Below are positions 15,083-23,987 of a stretch of 58,555 nucleotides of DNA, piece after piece. Each line of letters opens with the position of its first letter. Position 1 is the first letter of the stretch. Position numbers and translations under genes: made by a program. The notes beneath the pieces were generated by a model. That model worked only from the letters and a program-made list of their open reading frames with translations, did no database searches and had not been told where the DNA came from. Source of the stretch: a virus; the IMG/VR virus record IMGVR_UViG_3300042691_014317, positions 1 to 58,555 of that record. One strand, 5' to 3'.

Positions 15083-16438
15083 ATGAAACAATATTGCGTA
15101 ATATCAGCCCCAGTTGATACGTACTCAGGTTACGGAAGCAGAGCTAGAGATCTAGTAAAAGCTATTTATGAATTAAAAGGACAAGAGTGGCACATAGAAA
15201 TTATAAGCCAGAGATGGGGATCCACTCCATGGGGATACATAAAAGATCACAAAGAATCTTGGGGATTTTTAGAAGATCTTATCAATAAGACAGGTCAACT
15301 TCATAAACAACCAGACGTGTGGATGCAGGTTACCGTGCCTAACGAATTTCAACCGGTAGGAAAATACAACATCGGATTTACTGCTGGAATAGAAACTACG
15401 ATTTGCGATCCCAGTTGGATAGACGGAGTTAACAGAATGAATTTAACTTTGGTGTCTTCAAATCACGCTAAACAGGTATTTCAACAGTCTTCATTCCAGC
15501 AACAAGACGATAAGGGTCAAGTAGTCAGACAAATTAAGTTAGAAAAGCCAGTGGAGGTTTTGTTCGAAGGAGTTGATCTAAATAAGTATTTTTTCTTGGA
15601 AGACGAAGACCTAGAAGAAACAGATTTGGTTTTAGAACTAGACGAGATAAAAGAGGATTTTTGCTATTTGGTTTTTGGTCACTGGTTGCAGGGAGATTTT
15701 GGACAGGATAGAAAAAACATAAGCGGAACAGTTAAATTGTTTTTAGAAACCTTTAAAGACAAGAAAAACAAACCCGCGCTTGTACTAAAAACATCTGGCG
15801 CAGGATCAAGCATATTAGACAGAAATTCTATATTGGAAAAAATAGATGGTATCAAAAAATCTATAGATTCAAAAGACCTTCCTAATGTGTATCTGCTTCA
15901 TGGAGATATGGAAGATTTTGAAATAAATAACCTCTACAACCATCCAAAAATAAAGTGTATGCTTTATCTCGGACACGGAGAAGGTTACGGAAGACCTCTA
16001 TTGGAATTTAGTGTGGTTAAAAAACCGATAATAGCCTCAGGTTGGTCAGGTCATGTAGATTTCCTTTCTAAAGAGTACGCTTGTTTAGTGCAAGGAGAAG
16101 TAAAGCAAATTCACCCTTCATCAGTAGTTCAAAACATGCTTATTCCTGAATCTGGTTGGTTTTACGCAGACGAAAAGCAAGCTCAGACTTATATAAAAGA
16201 TGTCCACGAAAAATACGATAAATATCTGACCATAGCAAAAAGACAGTCTAGAAAGAGTAGAGCAGAATTCTCTTTGGAAGAAATGAAAATTTCTTTGGAG
16301 CAATACTTGTCTTTCGTTCCAAAGGTTCAAGAGTTAAAATTGCCAACTTTGAAAAAACCAGAACTTCCCAAACTAGAATCCGCAAAAGCACCCAGTTTAA
16401 ATAAGATAGAGTTACCTAAACTTAAAAAAGTAGAGTAA
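15083..16438 (+). CDS. GT-B glycosyltransferase with Lys/Pro-rich C-terminal tail, 451 aa
   Basis: GT4-like enzyme. The N-terminal part begins YCVISAPVDTYSGYGSRARD; the donor site contains LGHGEGYGRPLLEFSVVKKP (about residues 297-316), an EX7E relative. After the catalytic domains comes a roughly 35-residue tail of repeated LPKL / KKPELPKL units, basic and Pro-rich. That tail is unusual for a glycosyltransferase and may be a linker or a contact for an acidic partner. Its last base is shared with the next start (TAATG). Confidence 0.82.
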   Translation: MKQYCVISAPVDTYSGYGSRARDLVKAIYELKGQEWHIEIISQRWGSTPWGYIKDHKESWGFLEDLINKTGQLHKQPDVWMQVTVPNEFQPVGKYNIGFTAGIETTICDPSWIDGVNRMNLTLVSSNHAKQVFQQSSFQQQDDKGQVVRQIKLEKPVEVLFEGVDLNKYFFLEDEDLEETDLVLELDEIKEDFCYLVFGHWLQGDFGQDRKNISGTVKLFLETFKDKKNKPALVLKTSGAGSSILDRNSILEKIDGIKKSIDSKDLPNVYLLHGDMEDFEINNLYNHPKIKCMLYLGHGEGYGRPLLEFSVVKKPIIASGWSGHVDFLSKEYACLVQGEVKQIHPSSVVQNMLIPESGWFYADEKQAQTYIKDVHEKYDKYLTIAKRQSRKSRAEFSLEEMKISLEQYLSFVPKVQELKLPTLKKPELPKLESAKAPSLNKIELPKLKKVE

Positions 16439-16821
16439 TGAATAGTAGAGACTTCGTAATTTGGCTTAAGGGATTTACAGAGGCGTGTAACGATTATACT
16501 GCGACACCAAAGCAGTGGGATCGTATCAAGGAAGTTTTAGAAAATGTAGAAGATTACAACGATAATCCTGGCATAGATGTTGAGATCGATGACGGCTGGA
16601 ATGATTGGTATCAAAAACAACCGCAAATCAACAGAGATACACCTTTATCAGGATCTATATCAACAGTTTCTTTGTGTGTAACCAGCGGATCATCGGGTAC
16701 TTTTTACACCACTAAAGTATGGAACGATCAAATGGGAAATTGGCACTATACCAATTATCCAGAAGGAACGGGAGGATACTATCACGCATCTAATAACAAA
16801 AAACAACAATTAAATGACTGA
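16438..16821 (+). CDS. Conserved phage-type hypothetical protein, 127 aa
   Basis: The N-terminal motif NSRDFVIWLKGFTEACNDYT...KQWDRIKEVL is a pattern common in phage proteins of unknown function (F-x-x-WLxGF...LTxxQ). The C-terminal half is Gly/Ser/Tyr-rich and low in charge. It overlaps the next gene by 8 nt. It interrupts the sugar enzymes and does not look catalytic. Confidence 0.65.
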   Translation: MNSRDFVIWLKGFTEACNDYTATPKQWDRIKEVLENVEDYNDNPGIDVEIDDGWNDWYQKQPQINRDTPLSGSISTVSLCVTSGSSGTFYTTKVWNDQMGNWHYTNYPEGTGGYYHASNNKKQQLND

Positions 16822-17254
16822 TAAATTAACAGATTGTCCGTTGTGCAATCAGCTGGGCGCTGTATACACTACACCAATAAATGAATTTCACAGTTCTTAT
16901 CTTTGCTTGGGATGCGGATTCTGTTCTAACGATCTGATGAGAGAGGGTGAATTTGATTTTGAACAGTACGAGTCAGAGCTTCCTCAGCTTTATATCGATG
17001 CGAAAAGAGTAGATTCTGATGGAAAAGTTTGGTATCCTAACACCGTAAACATACCTGAAAAGGGCACGGTTTTTCTTAACGGTCCAAGCGTAGAAGAATC
17101 CAAGTGGTCAGCTATACGCAGTGTAAAACTCACCAAAGAAGAAAAGAAAAATCCTAAGTTTAAAGGAAAAACACATAAGTCGGATTCAAACACGCTCCAG
17201 GATTTTGATGGAGACTATCTGGACGCATTGGAATACATAGGCATATCATTATAA
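16814..17254 (+). CDS. Zinc-ribbon hypothetical protein, 146 aa
   Basis: N-terminal CPLC (Cys8, Cys11) pairs with CLGCGFC (Cys31, Cys34, Cys37) as a zinc ribbon. The rest, with NIPEKGTVFLNGP and a Lys-rich segment, resembles a conserved unknown of large T4-like phages. Soluble. Lies in the island between GT-B and GT2 genes without obvious sugar-related motifs. Confidence 0.6.
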   Translation: MTDKLTDCPLCNQLGAVYTTPINEFHSSYLCLGCGFCSNDLMREGEFDFEQYESELPQLYIDAKRVDSDGKVWYPNTVNIPEKGTVFLNGPSVEESKWSAIRSVKLTKEEKKNPKFKGKTHKSDSNTLQDFDGDYLDALEYIGISL

Positions 17255-17257
17255 GAC

Positions 17258-17875
17258 ATGACAATAAGTTACGCCATAACAGCCCATAACGAACACAGGG
17301 AACTAGAAAGATTGCTAGAAATGATGACCACTCAGATCAGACCAGAAGATGAGATCGTGATTCAACTAGATAAAACGGCAACAGCAGAAGTCAGATCAAC
17401 CTGTTTTGATTTTGGTAGAGCTAATTTAAGAGTGGTAGAGTTTCCTCTAAACGGAGACTTTGCCGCTTTTAAAAATAATCTTAGCAAAGAGTGTTTAAAG
17501 GATTATATTTTTCAAATAGACGCAGACGAATATCCTCATCCGTATTTAATTCAATCACTTGATGATATTGTTTCTTACAATCAAACTATTGATGTATTTT
17601 TAACTCCTAGAATTAACACAGTCGAAGGTCTAACTCAACAACATATAGATAAGTGGAGATGGAATGTTAATGAACAAGGTTGGGTAAACTTTCCAGACTA
17701 TCAATGGAGAATATGGAAAAACAAGAAAGGCATTCATTGGATAAATAAAGTGCACGAAAGGTTAAATGGATTTCAACAGTATTCCTTACTTCCTGAATTG
17801 CAAGAATATTGTCTATTTCACCCTAAGGATATCAAAAGACAAGAGAGACAAAATAATTTTTATTCAACGCTATGA
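17258..17875 (+). CDS. GT-A glycosyltransferase, family 2-like, 205 aa
   Basis: Begins ISYAITAHNEHRELERLLE, the nucleotide-binding start of GT2 enzymes. The metal-binding DxD is in FQIDADEYP (around residues 88-96). A C-terminal RWNVNEQGWVNFPDYQWRIW region follows, seen in GT2 proteins of the WaaE/KdtX type. Inverting transferase, cytoplasmic. Stop and next start overlap (ATGA). Confidence 0.8.
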   Translation: MTISYAITAHNEHRELERLLEMMTTQIRPEDEIVIQLDKTATAEVRSTCFDFGRANLRVVEFPLNGDFAAFKNNLSKECLKDYIFQIDADEYPHPYLIQSLDDIVSYNQTIDVFLTPRINTVEGLTQQHIDKWRWNVNEQGWVNFPDYQWRIWKNKKGIHWINKVHERLNGFQQYSLLPELQEYCLFHPKDIKRQERQNNFYSTL

Positions 17876-18711
17876 ACAGTCCAATAACTTTTTGCATATC
17901 TACATATAACAATCTTAACTATCTCAAGATAGCAATAGATTCAGTTAGAAAGAATAGTTTTTTCTCAGAGGCTCCATTGATCATTCACGCAGAAAATTGT
18001 ACAGACGGAACCAATGAGTGGCTATCAGAAAATCAAAGCAAATACAACTTCGATTTTTACACAGAAAACAACGAAGCTCCAGTAGGAATAGGAGGAGGAA
18101 TGAACTTTTGCGCGAATAAAGTGAAAACAGAATATATAATGTTTTTACATTCGGACTTTTACGTGAGTAAAAATTGGGATCTTGCTTGTTACGAAGAGAT
18201 ACAAAAGCATGCACAGCCTACTTGGGTATTTAGTCACAGAGTAGAACCTGATATGTTCGGTAGTCCGCAAAGACCGGGCACAGTAATAGTACCAAAAGAT
18301 GCTTTTGGAGCTTACCACTACGACTTTGAAAGAGAATCGTTTGAACAATACGCAAGAGAGTTTGTAGAGTTAAATGATTTCACTATTCCCAAAGCAGAAG
18401 GCGTAAGCGGACTAATTAGAAAATCAGACTGGGATAGGATAGGAGGAAACGATCCAATATTTGCTCCCGCTAGTTGGGAAGATATGGATCTATTTTTAAG
18501 AATGATAAACGAAGGATATCAATTTTTGCTGACATCAAAATCAGTGGTGTGGCACTTCGGAGCAAGAGGCAGCCACAGATTGGAAGAAAACAACGGACAA
18601 ACTTCAGAAAGACAAAGAAGAGCGGAGTTTGAAAACGCAAAAAAGTGGTTAAACAAGTGGGGAAAAATGCCTCAGTTCGACAGTTTTGGAATGATAAAAA
18701 AGTTTAATTAA
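17872..18711 (+). CDS. GT-A glycosyltransferase, family 2, 279 aa
   Basis: Typical GT2 order: ITFCISTYNNLNYLKIAIDSV at the N-terminus, the metal-binding HSDFYVS segment (near 94-100), and the acceptor-side motif SWEDMDLFLRM (near 201-211). No membrane span, unlike lipid-linked polysaccharide synthases. It overlaps the previous gene by 4 nt. Confidence 0.85.
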   Translation: MNSPITFCISTYNNLNYLKIAIDSVRKNSFFSEAPLIIHAENCTDGTNEWLSENQSKYNFDFYTENNEAPVGIGGGMNFCANKVKTEYIMFLHSDFYVSKNWDLACYEEIQKHAQPTWVFSHRVEPDMFGSPQRPGTVIVPKDAFGAYHYDFERESFEQYAREFVELNDFTIPKAEGVSGLIRKSDWDRIGGNDPIFAPASWEDMDLFLRMINEGYQFLLTSKSVVWHFGARGSHRLEENNGQTSERQRRAEFENAKKWLNKWGKMPQFDSFGMIKKFN

Positions 18712-18713
18712 AT

Positions 18714-19538
18714 ATGAACAAGTATACAGTAGGTATTATCGGAAACGGATTTGTTGGAGAAGCTCAAGCTTTTACTTTTTCTCCAACCTCTAATATAAAA
18801 ATATACGACAAAGATCCTCTTAGATCAATACACACTCTAGAGGATACGCTAGAATCAGATTTCATTTTTGTTTGCGTTCCCACTCCTATGAAAACAGACG
18901 GATCACAAGATTTGTCTTTTATAGAGGACGTATTTTCTAAATGCAAGCCAGGTCCAGTATACATCATAAAGTCAACAGTAGAACCAGGAACTACCAAATA
19001 CTTAAATGAAAAATATAAGGAATTAAGTATTATATTCTCTCCTGAATTCCTGACAGAGAGGACTTCTAAATTAGATTCTATGACGCAGGCTAGAATTATT
19101 TTTGGAGGAGAAAAGGAGATTTGCGAAAAAGCTAAAGAGCTTTTTGAAAATAGATTCATGAACAGACATTTCATAATCACCGATTCTACAACTGCTGAGT
19201 TTGTTAAATACATGAACAACACATATTTCGCAGCGAAAGTATCTTTGATGAACGAATTTTATAGATTGGCTACGTTGTTGGATGTAAACTGGAAAGAAGC
19301 ACTGCACGGATTTGCTTCTGACGGTAGAGTAGCTGATTCTCACTTAAACGTTCCAGGACCAGACGGAAAATTGGGATTCGGAGGAACTTGTTTTCCTAAA
19401 GACATAAACGCATTAATTAACTTATCAAATAAATTAGGAGTTAAGATGAATGTTTTAGAAGGAGCTTGGAAAACTAATCTAGAAGTTAGACCAGAACAAG
19501 ACTGGAAAGAATTGAAAAATAGGGCAATATCAAAATAA
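18714..19538 (+). CDS. UDP-glucose/GDP-mannose dehydrogenase family protein, short form, 274 aa
   Basis: NAD-binding start VGIIGNGFVGEA and the signature STVEPGTTKYL. The catalytic segment GFGGTCFPKD contains the nucleophile Cys226, so the core two-step oxidation of a UDP-hexose to a uronic acid should be possible. At 274 aa it lacks most of the C-terminal nucleotide-sugar-binding domain of cellular enzymes (about 390-450 aa). It may be a minimal viral form or act on another substrate. Supplies a uronic-acid-type donor if active. Confidence 0.82.
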   Translation: MNKYTVGIIGNGFVGEAQAFTFSPTSNIKIYDKDPLRSIHTLEDTLESDFIFVCVPTPMKTDGSQDLSFIEDVFSKCKPGPVYIIKSTVEPGTTKYLNEKYKELSIIFSPEFLTERTSKLDSMTQARIIFGGEKEICEKAKELFENRFMNRHFIITDSTTAEFVKYMNNTYFAAKVSLMNEFYRLATLLDVNWKEALHGFASDGRVADSHLNVPGPDGKLGFGGTCFPKDINALINLSNKLGVKMNVLEGAWKTNLEVRPEQDWKELKNRAISK

Positions 19539-19547
19539 AAATAAAAA

Positions 19548-20207
19548 ATGAAAACATTAGAGCAAATCGCAAATCATTATGCCACAGACAAGAGAGAGTC
19601 TGATCATAATTACACAGTACACTACCAAGACTATTTTGAATCTTTAAGATTTGAAAAATTAAATGTAGTAGAGATCGGAATATTGAATCATCCCAACAAA
19701 GCGAGTAGACCTTTTGAAGGAGCTTCTATACTTCTATGGAAAGAATACTTTGAAAACTCCACTATTCACGGAATAGATATAAATGATCACTCTGGTTTAA
19801 CTCAAGATCGAGTCAATATCTACATCGCAGATCAAGGAAACAGGAATCAACTCGACGATGTATTTAAGAATTTTGAAGCCGATATAATTATCGATGACGG
19901 AAGTCATTACATGCATCATCAACAGATATCCTTTGGTCATCTATTCAAGTATCTAAAATCAGGAGGTTTATATATAATAGAAGATCTCCACACATCCCAT
20001 CCTAAACCACCATTTCCTCCATTGGGATTTCAGTTGTCAGAAAATGATACCAGAACTTTAGATATGCTACAAGAATATTGCGAGTCAAAAAAGATAGAAA
20101 GTATTTTTATGAATGACTCTGAAATTAAATATCTTGAAGACAACATCGACTTCTGTGATATTAGAATGGGAAGAGAATCAGAAATAGCCTTCATCAGAAA
20201 AAAATAA
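19548..20207 (+). CDS. Class I SAM-dependent methyltransferase, 219 aa
   Basis: Pattern YATDK...YTVHYQDYFESLR...VVEIGI...GIDIND...ADIIIDDGSH resembles macrocin/sugar O-methyltransferases of natural-product and surface-glycan clusters. The SAM loop is VVEIGI and the acidic metal-site-like IIDDGSH follows. A sugar O-methyltransferase in this island is a good fit, but the substrate is inferred. Confidence 0.75.
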   Translation: MKTLEQIANHYATDKRESDHNYTVHYQDYFESLRFEKLNVVEIGILNHPNKASRPFEGASILLWKEYFENSTIHGIDINDHSGLTQDRVNIYIADQGNRNQLDDVFKNFEADIIIDDGSHYMHHQQISFGHLFKYLKSGGLYIIEDLHTSHPKPPFPPLGFQLSENDTRTLDMLQEYCESKKIESIFMNDSEIKYLEDNIDFCDIRMGRESEIAFIRKK

Positions 20208-20210
20208 AAT

Positions 20211-20753
20211 ATGTCTTATACATTTACTTCAAAAAATAAAAATTACGCTAATAACGAAGATCTGTCTCATTCACCACAGCATAGAGATAGACTTAACGAA
20301 ATTTTTAAAAACTCCAAGACTATACTAATGGTGGGGTGGAGATACGATTCGGATTTTAGCTTCGTAGATTTTATGATAGAAGAGTCTAAGGATCTGACTA
20401 TAGTGGAGATATACGAACCAAATACAAAAAACGTTAGAAAAGAAGTAACCATCCACTGCTCAGATATTCTTGATTTTGATATAGAAAAAGAATACGATCT
20501 GCTATTGTGGCAACACGGACCAGAACACGTATTCAAATCAGAAGTCTTAGATTTCGTAAAGAAAGTCAGCGACAAATTCAAACACATAGTTTTTGAAACT
20601 CCATACGGTCACAATCCGCAAGGAGAAATGTATGGAAATATATACGAAACTCATGTTTCTGAGTGGGAAGAAAAAGACTATACAGATCTAGGTTTCAACT
20701 ACGTTAAATACGCAGGAGTTAATAACGATGCTTTTATAATAGGATATAAATGA
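20211..20753 (+). CDS. Methyltransferase-fold protein, 180 aa
   Basis: TILMVGWRYDSDFSF may be a SAM loop and EKEYDLLLWQHGPEHV the strand-4 region; the C-terminal FETPYGHNPQGEMYGNIYE segment is characteristic of a group of unknown SAM-fold proteins. Methylation of a sugar is plausible. It overlaps the next gene by 4 nt. Confidence 0.55.
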   Translation: MSYTFTSKNKNYANNEDLSHSPQHRDRLNEIFKNSKTILMVGWRYDSDFSFVDFMIEESKDLTIVEIYEPNTKNVRKEVTIHCSDILDFDIEKEYDLLLWQHGPEHVFKSEVLDFVKKVSDKFKHIVFETPYGHNPQGEMYGNIYETHVSEWEEKDYTDLGFNYVKYAGVNNDAFIIGYK

Positions 20754-21628
20754 GTACGAAAATTTTATTTATCTCGCAAGCAGAATTACCAGATTTTCAA
20801 TCAGACATGGTTTTTCACGGACTAAGGTCTATATACGGAGAGAATTGTGTAGATCACAAAGAAATGTGGTACATGTATTCCGATACCAAATCAAAGTATT
20901 GGAATTCCAGAGTGCCTAACGGAGGAAATAGTTACGGTCGAGGTTTTACTTTGTACGGAAGACTTCCTAACATATCGGTTGATAGATCTAATTTGGTGCA
21001 AAGAATAAAAAATAAGGAGTTCGATAAGATAGTGTACGGATCTGTTCACAGGTGTTTGGATCACTTTGACGAAGTCGTAAAACACTACAGCCCAGAGAAC
21101 GTAGTTTTTATAGACGGAGAAGATCAAACTAACATAAAGGAAGAATTGCTGCAATTCGGAATTTATAGAAAGAGAGAACTTGTTTACAGTCAAAGCGAAA
21201 GACTAAAGCCGATCAATTTTTGCATTCCAAAAGAGTGTATCGTAGATCACGTTCCTGAGAAAACAAAAGAATACGGCACAGTAATTCCTGGAGACACTAC
21301 AACTTACATCTTTGATAAAGAAGACGAGTATCATCAAGACTATCAAAAGTCTTATTACGGAGTAACAACCAAAAAAGGAGGATGGGATTGTCTAAGACAC
21401 TACGAAATAATAATGAACGGATGTTTCCCTTACTTTCCTAATTTAGAAAGCTGTCCAAAAAATACCATGACGCTATTTCCAAAAAATCTCGTCTTAGAAA
21501 ACAACAGATCTTTGGAAAAAAATGGACTGTCGATAAACTACAAAGAGGAAACCATGAGGTTGCTTAAGTACGCGAAAAAGTATTTGACAACCGAGTACAC
21601 AGCAAAAATTATAATAGAAAACATATGA
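20750..21628 (+). CDS. Putative glycosyltransferase (GT-B, CgeB-like), 292 aa
   Basis: Rossmann-like start TKILFISQAELPDFQSDMV; a middle VVFIDGEDQTNI; a C-terminal KKGGWDCLRHYEIIMNGCFP that resembles the donor-side helix of exostosin/CgeB-like transferases. No transmembrane segment. Overlaps neighbours on both sides by 4 nt, so it is translationally coupled. Assignment is moderate. Confidence 0.55.
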   Translation: MSTKILFISQAELPDFQSDMVFHGLRSIYGENCVDHKEMWYMYSDTKSKYWNSRVPNGGNSYGRGFTLYGRLPNISVDRSNLVQRIKNKEFDKIVYGSVHRCLDHFDEVVKHYSPENVVFIDGEDQTNIKEELLQFGIYRKRELVYSQSERLKPINFCIPKECIVDHVPEKTKEYGTVIPGDTTTYIFDKEDEYHQDYQKSYYGVTTKKGGWDCLRHYEIIMNGCFPYFPNLESCPKNTMTLFPKNLVLENNRSLEKNGLSINYKEETMRLLKYAKKYLTTEYTAKIIIENI

Positions 21629-22434
21629 CAAAATCGTGCGTAGTATTCGCGATATCGGTTGATTCAGAAGACAGATTATTCGTGGTCACAGAATTTCTAG
21701 ACATGATAAAAGCTAGATACTCTGATTGCGATGTGTACATAGGAATAAATTACGGAAGCCATGATAAAATAGAATCCATCATAGAGTCCTACAATCTGAA
21801 TGCAAAATACAGAAGATTGACAGATCCGTTTTTCCACACAAGAAGCGACGATTCAGCCTATCAAATTGCACTAAGTCTTTTGCACGAGAGCAAAAAAACT
21901 TACGATGTTTGCTGGTTCGTTCACACAAAGGGAGGATTCAACGGTAGAGAAGAACAAAGAAAACTATACATAGAAGATTTCTACTCAAGAAGGGATTACA
22001 TTGAAAGTAAGTTCGGGCAGTTACCTCACTTGGGAGTGTTTGGATACAGATCTGGAGTGTATTGGGTTGATCACACGAATCCTGTACAACCTCACATAAC
22101 CAATAGCTTCATGAGAAACATATGGTCAGAAGAAAAGAACAGCGAGTTTAAGTACGATCTTTGTAAGGTAATTATCATAGAAACTATGTTCGCATTGAGA
22201 GGAGAACTGATTCACAACTTCTTAAACAAGTACGAAGACTTTTTTACTAGCAAACTAAGAATGTTTTTTTTCGAATGTGAAATTTCTAATTTACTTTCAT
22301 CAAAGCAAGGATACTATCAAGGACTGGTGGACAAAAGAAACTGGGCAACAAAAGAGAGCATGAAGCCGCTATTCGATGAATGGATAGAAACAAATAAACT
22401 GTATCACTTAGAAAATTACTTTGATCTGATATGA
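21625..22434 (+). CDS. Putative glycosyltransferase-like protein, 269 aa
   Basis: N-terminal CVVFAISVDSEDRLFVVTEF and central WFVHTKGGFNGREEQRKLY resemble transferases of the rhamnan-synthesis type, but no clear DxD is seen. Soluble. Placement between glycosyltransferase genes supports the class; donor unknown. Confidence 0.45.
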   Translation: MTKSCVVFAISVDSEDRLFVVTEFLDMIKARYSDCDVYIGINYGSHDKIESIIESYNLNAKYRRLTDPFFHTRSDDSAYQIALSLLHESKKTYDVCWFVHTKGGFNGREEQRKLYIEDFYSRRDYIESKFGQLPHLGVFGYRSGVYWVDHTNPVQPHITNSFMRNIWSEEKNSEFKYDLCKVIIIETMFALRGELIHNFLNKYEDFFTSKLRMFFFECEISNLLSSKQGYYQGLVDKRNWATKESMKPLFDEWIETNKLYHLENYFDLI

Positions 22435-23186
22435 AGAACGTAATCGTTATGCCCAATTTTAAATCTCAAAATTATGTAGAAAGAGATTTTATAAAAAACT
22501 GTAGACAGTCTTGGTTAAATTTTTGTAAAAAGTACGATTGTAATTTCATAGAAATAGAAGATCCGATAATATCGTTTGACGCAATTCCTCCACAAGCTCA
22601 AAAAATGTGGGTGTACGATATCTTAGAGTATAACAACGTAAATTATGATCAAGCGGCTTTGGTAGATTACGACACATACGTATTGCCAAATTGTCCGAAC
22701 TTCTTCGAAACATCAGATAGAAAGTTTTGCGCAGTACCTGATAACGGATTCGGACCTCAGATCAATAGATTGGTCAGGTTATTTAAAAACGCATGGTATC
22801 CAAATTCTCCAGTAAACTGGGATAACTACTTCAATTCTGGATTCTTTATTTTTAACAAATCTCACGATAAGTTGTTCAAAGAGTGCATATCATTTTACAC
22901 AAACAATAAAGCAGAGTTTGCAAAATTAAACAAGTCAGACGACCTAAACGATCAGACCATCTTTAATTTCGTATTGCACGATTTGGGATACGAATTAAAA
23001 ATCCTTCCAAGAAGTTACAATGTTTTAGATTGGCACTGTAGAAACTTTTTCGCAAACTACGTAGACGAAAAGGGAAGAGAGATAAATTCTGTGGATAACA
23101 TAAGAGACTGCATTAACATCTTCCACTTGACAGGAGATTACGAATTTAGAGACAATGCTAGTAACTTTCTAAATCAAATAAAATAA
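22431..23186 (+). CDS. GT-A glycosyltransferase, family 8-like, 251 aa
   Basis: Contains ALVDYDTYVLPNCP (DxD-like metal site, near residues 76-89), YFNSGFFIFN (acceptor-side, near 131-140), DQTIFNFV, and a final HLTGD block. This order is usual for galactinol/LPS-type GT8 enzymes. Soluble and retaining by family. Overlaps the previous gene by 4 nt. Confidence 0.68.
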   Translation: MKNVIVMPNFKSQNYVERDFIKNCRQSWLNFCKKYDCNFIEIEDPIISFDAIPPQAQKMWVYDILEYNNVNYDQAALVDYDTYVLPNCPNFFETSDRKFCAVPDNGFGPQINRLVRLFKNAWYPNSPVNWDNYFNSGFFIFNKSHDKLFKECISFYTNNKAEFAKLNKSDDLNDQTIFNFVLHDLGYELKILPRSYNVLDWHCRNFFANYVDEKGREINSVDNIRDCINIFHLTGDYEFRDNASNFLNQIK

Positions 23187-23986
23187 TGGAAAAAATAGTA
23201 TTATACACCAAGTCTTACTCCAAAGATCTTGATAGATTAAAAGTATCTATAGACTCTATAAAGAAACACAACGTAGAAAGAATTAACTACTACGTGTCAG
23301 TATCTAAAGCAGATATCAGTTTATTTAAGAACACTATAGACACTCAATACGTTAATCTTATTGCTGACGAAGACTTGTATTTCGTAGATCAACAAAATTG
23401 GAATACGCAACAGATAGTAAAAAGCAATTTTTGGAAACTAGGAGTGTGCGAAAATTACGTGATGCTAGATTCTGATTCTTACTTCATAAAAGACTTTAGA
23501 AAAGAGGATTTTATTCACGAGAGTGGGAATCCATATACAGTAATGCACGAACAAAAGGATCTATTCTCTTGGACGGCTAAAAATCATACGTTACTGGGAT
23601 TTGATCCGTATCAATCCTTTGTTAACGAAAGAAAGATGGTAATGGAAACTTTTGGTAGATCTGGAAAAATTTACGATTTTGGACCGGGACCCATCATATG
23701 GAATTGCAATATTTGGAAATCGCTAAAAGAAAATTATCTAGATCCAAATAACCTGAGTTTCTCAGATCTTATTAAATTTGTGCCAAGCGAATTTAGCTGG
23801 TACGGAGAATACTTGCTAGTTTCAAAAATTATAGATCTTTATCCTATAGAACCACTTTTTAAATTTTTCCACTTTCAAAAACAATACATAGATTACAAGC
23901 AACAAGGATTTGTAGAAGATCATTTCAAAAGAAACTATTTCGGAATAGTTATGCAATCAAACTGGGGAGCACCTTTAAAATATTAA
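23186..23986 (+). CDS. Putative GT-A glycosyltransferase (DUF6492-like), 266 aa
   Basis: N-terminal KIVLYTKSYSKDLDRLKVSIDSI and metal-site-like VMLDSDSYFIKDF (around residues 92-104) with a terminal FHFQKQY segment. This resembles the GT-A-fold group of surface-glycan transferases. Shares one base with the stop of the previous gene. Soluble. Confidence 0.58.
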   Translation: MEKIVLYTKSYSKDLDRLKVSIDSIKKHNVERINYYVSVSKADISLFKNTIDTQYVNLIADEDLYFVDQQNWNTQQIVKSNFWKLGVCENYVMLDSDSYFIKDFRKEDFIHESGNPYTVMHEQKDLFSWTAKNHTLLGFDPYQSFVNERKMVMETFGRSGKIYDFGPGPIIWNCNIWKSLKENYLDPNNLSFSDLIKFVPSEFSWYGEYLLVSKIIDLYPIEPLFKFFHFQKQYIDYKQQGFVEDHFKRNYFGIVMQSNWGAPLKY

Positions 23987-23987
23987 T

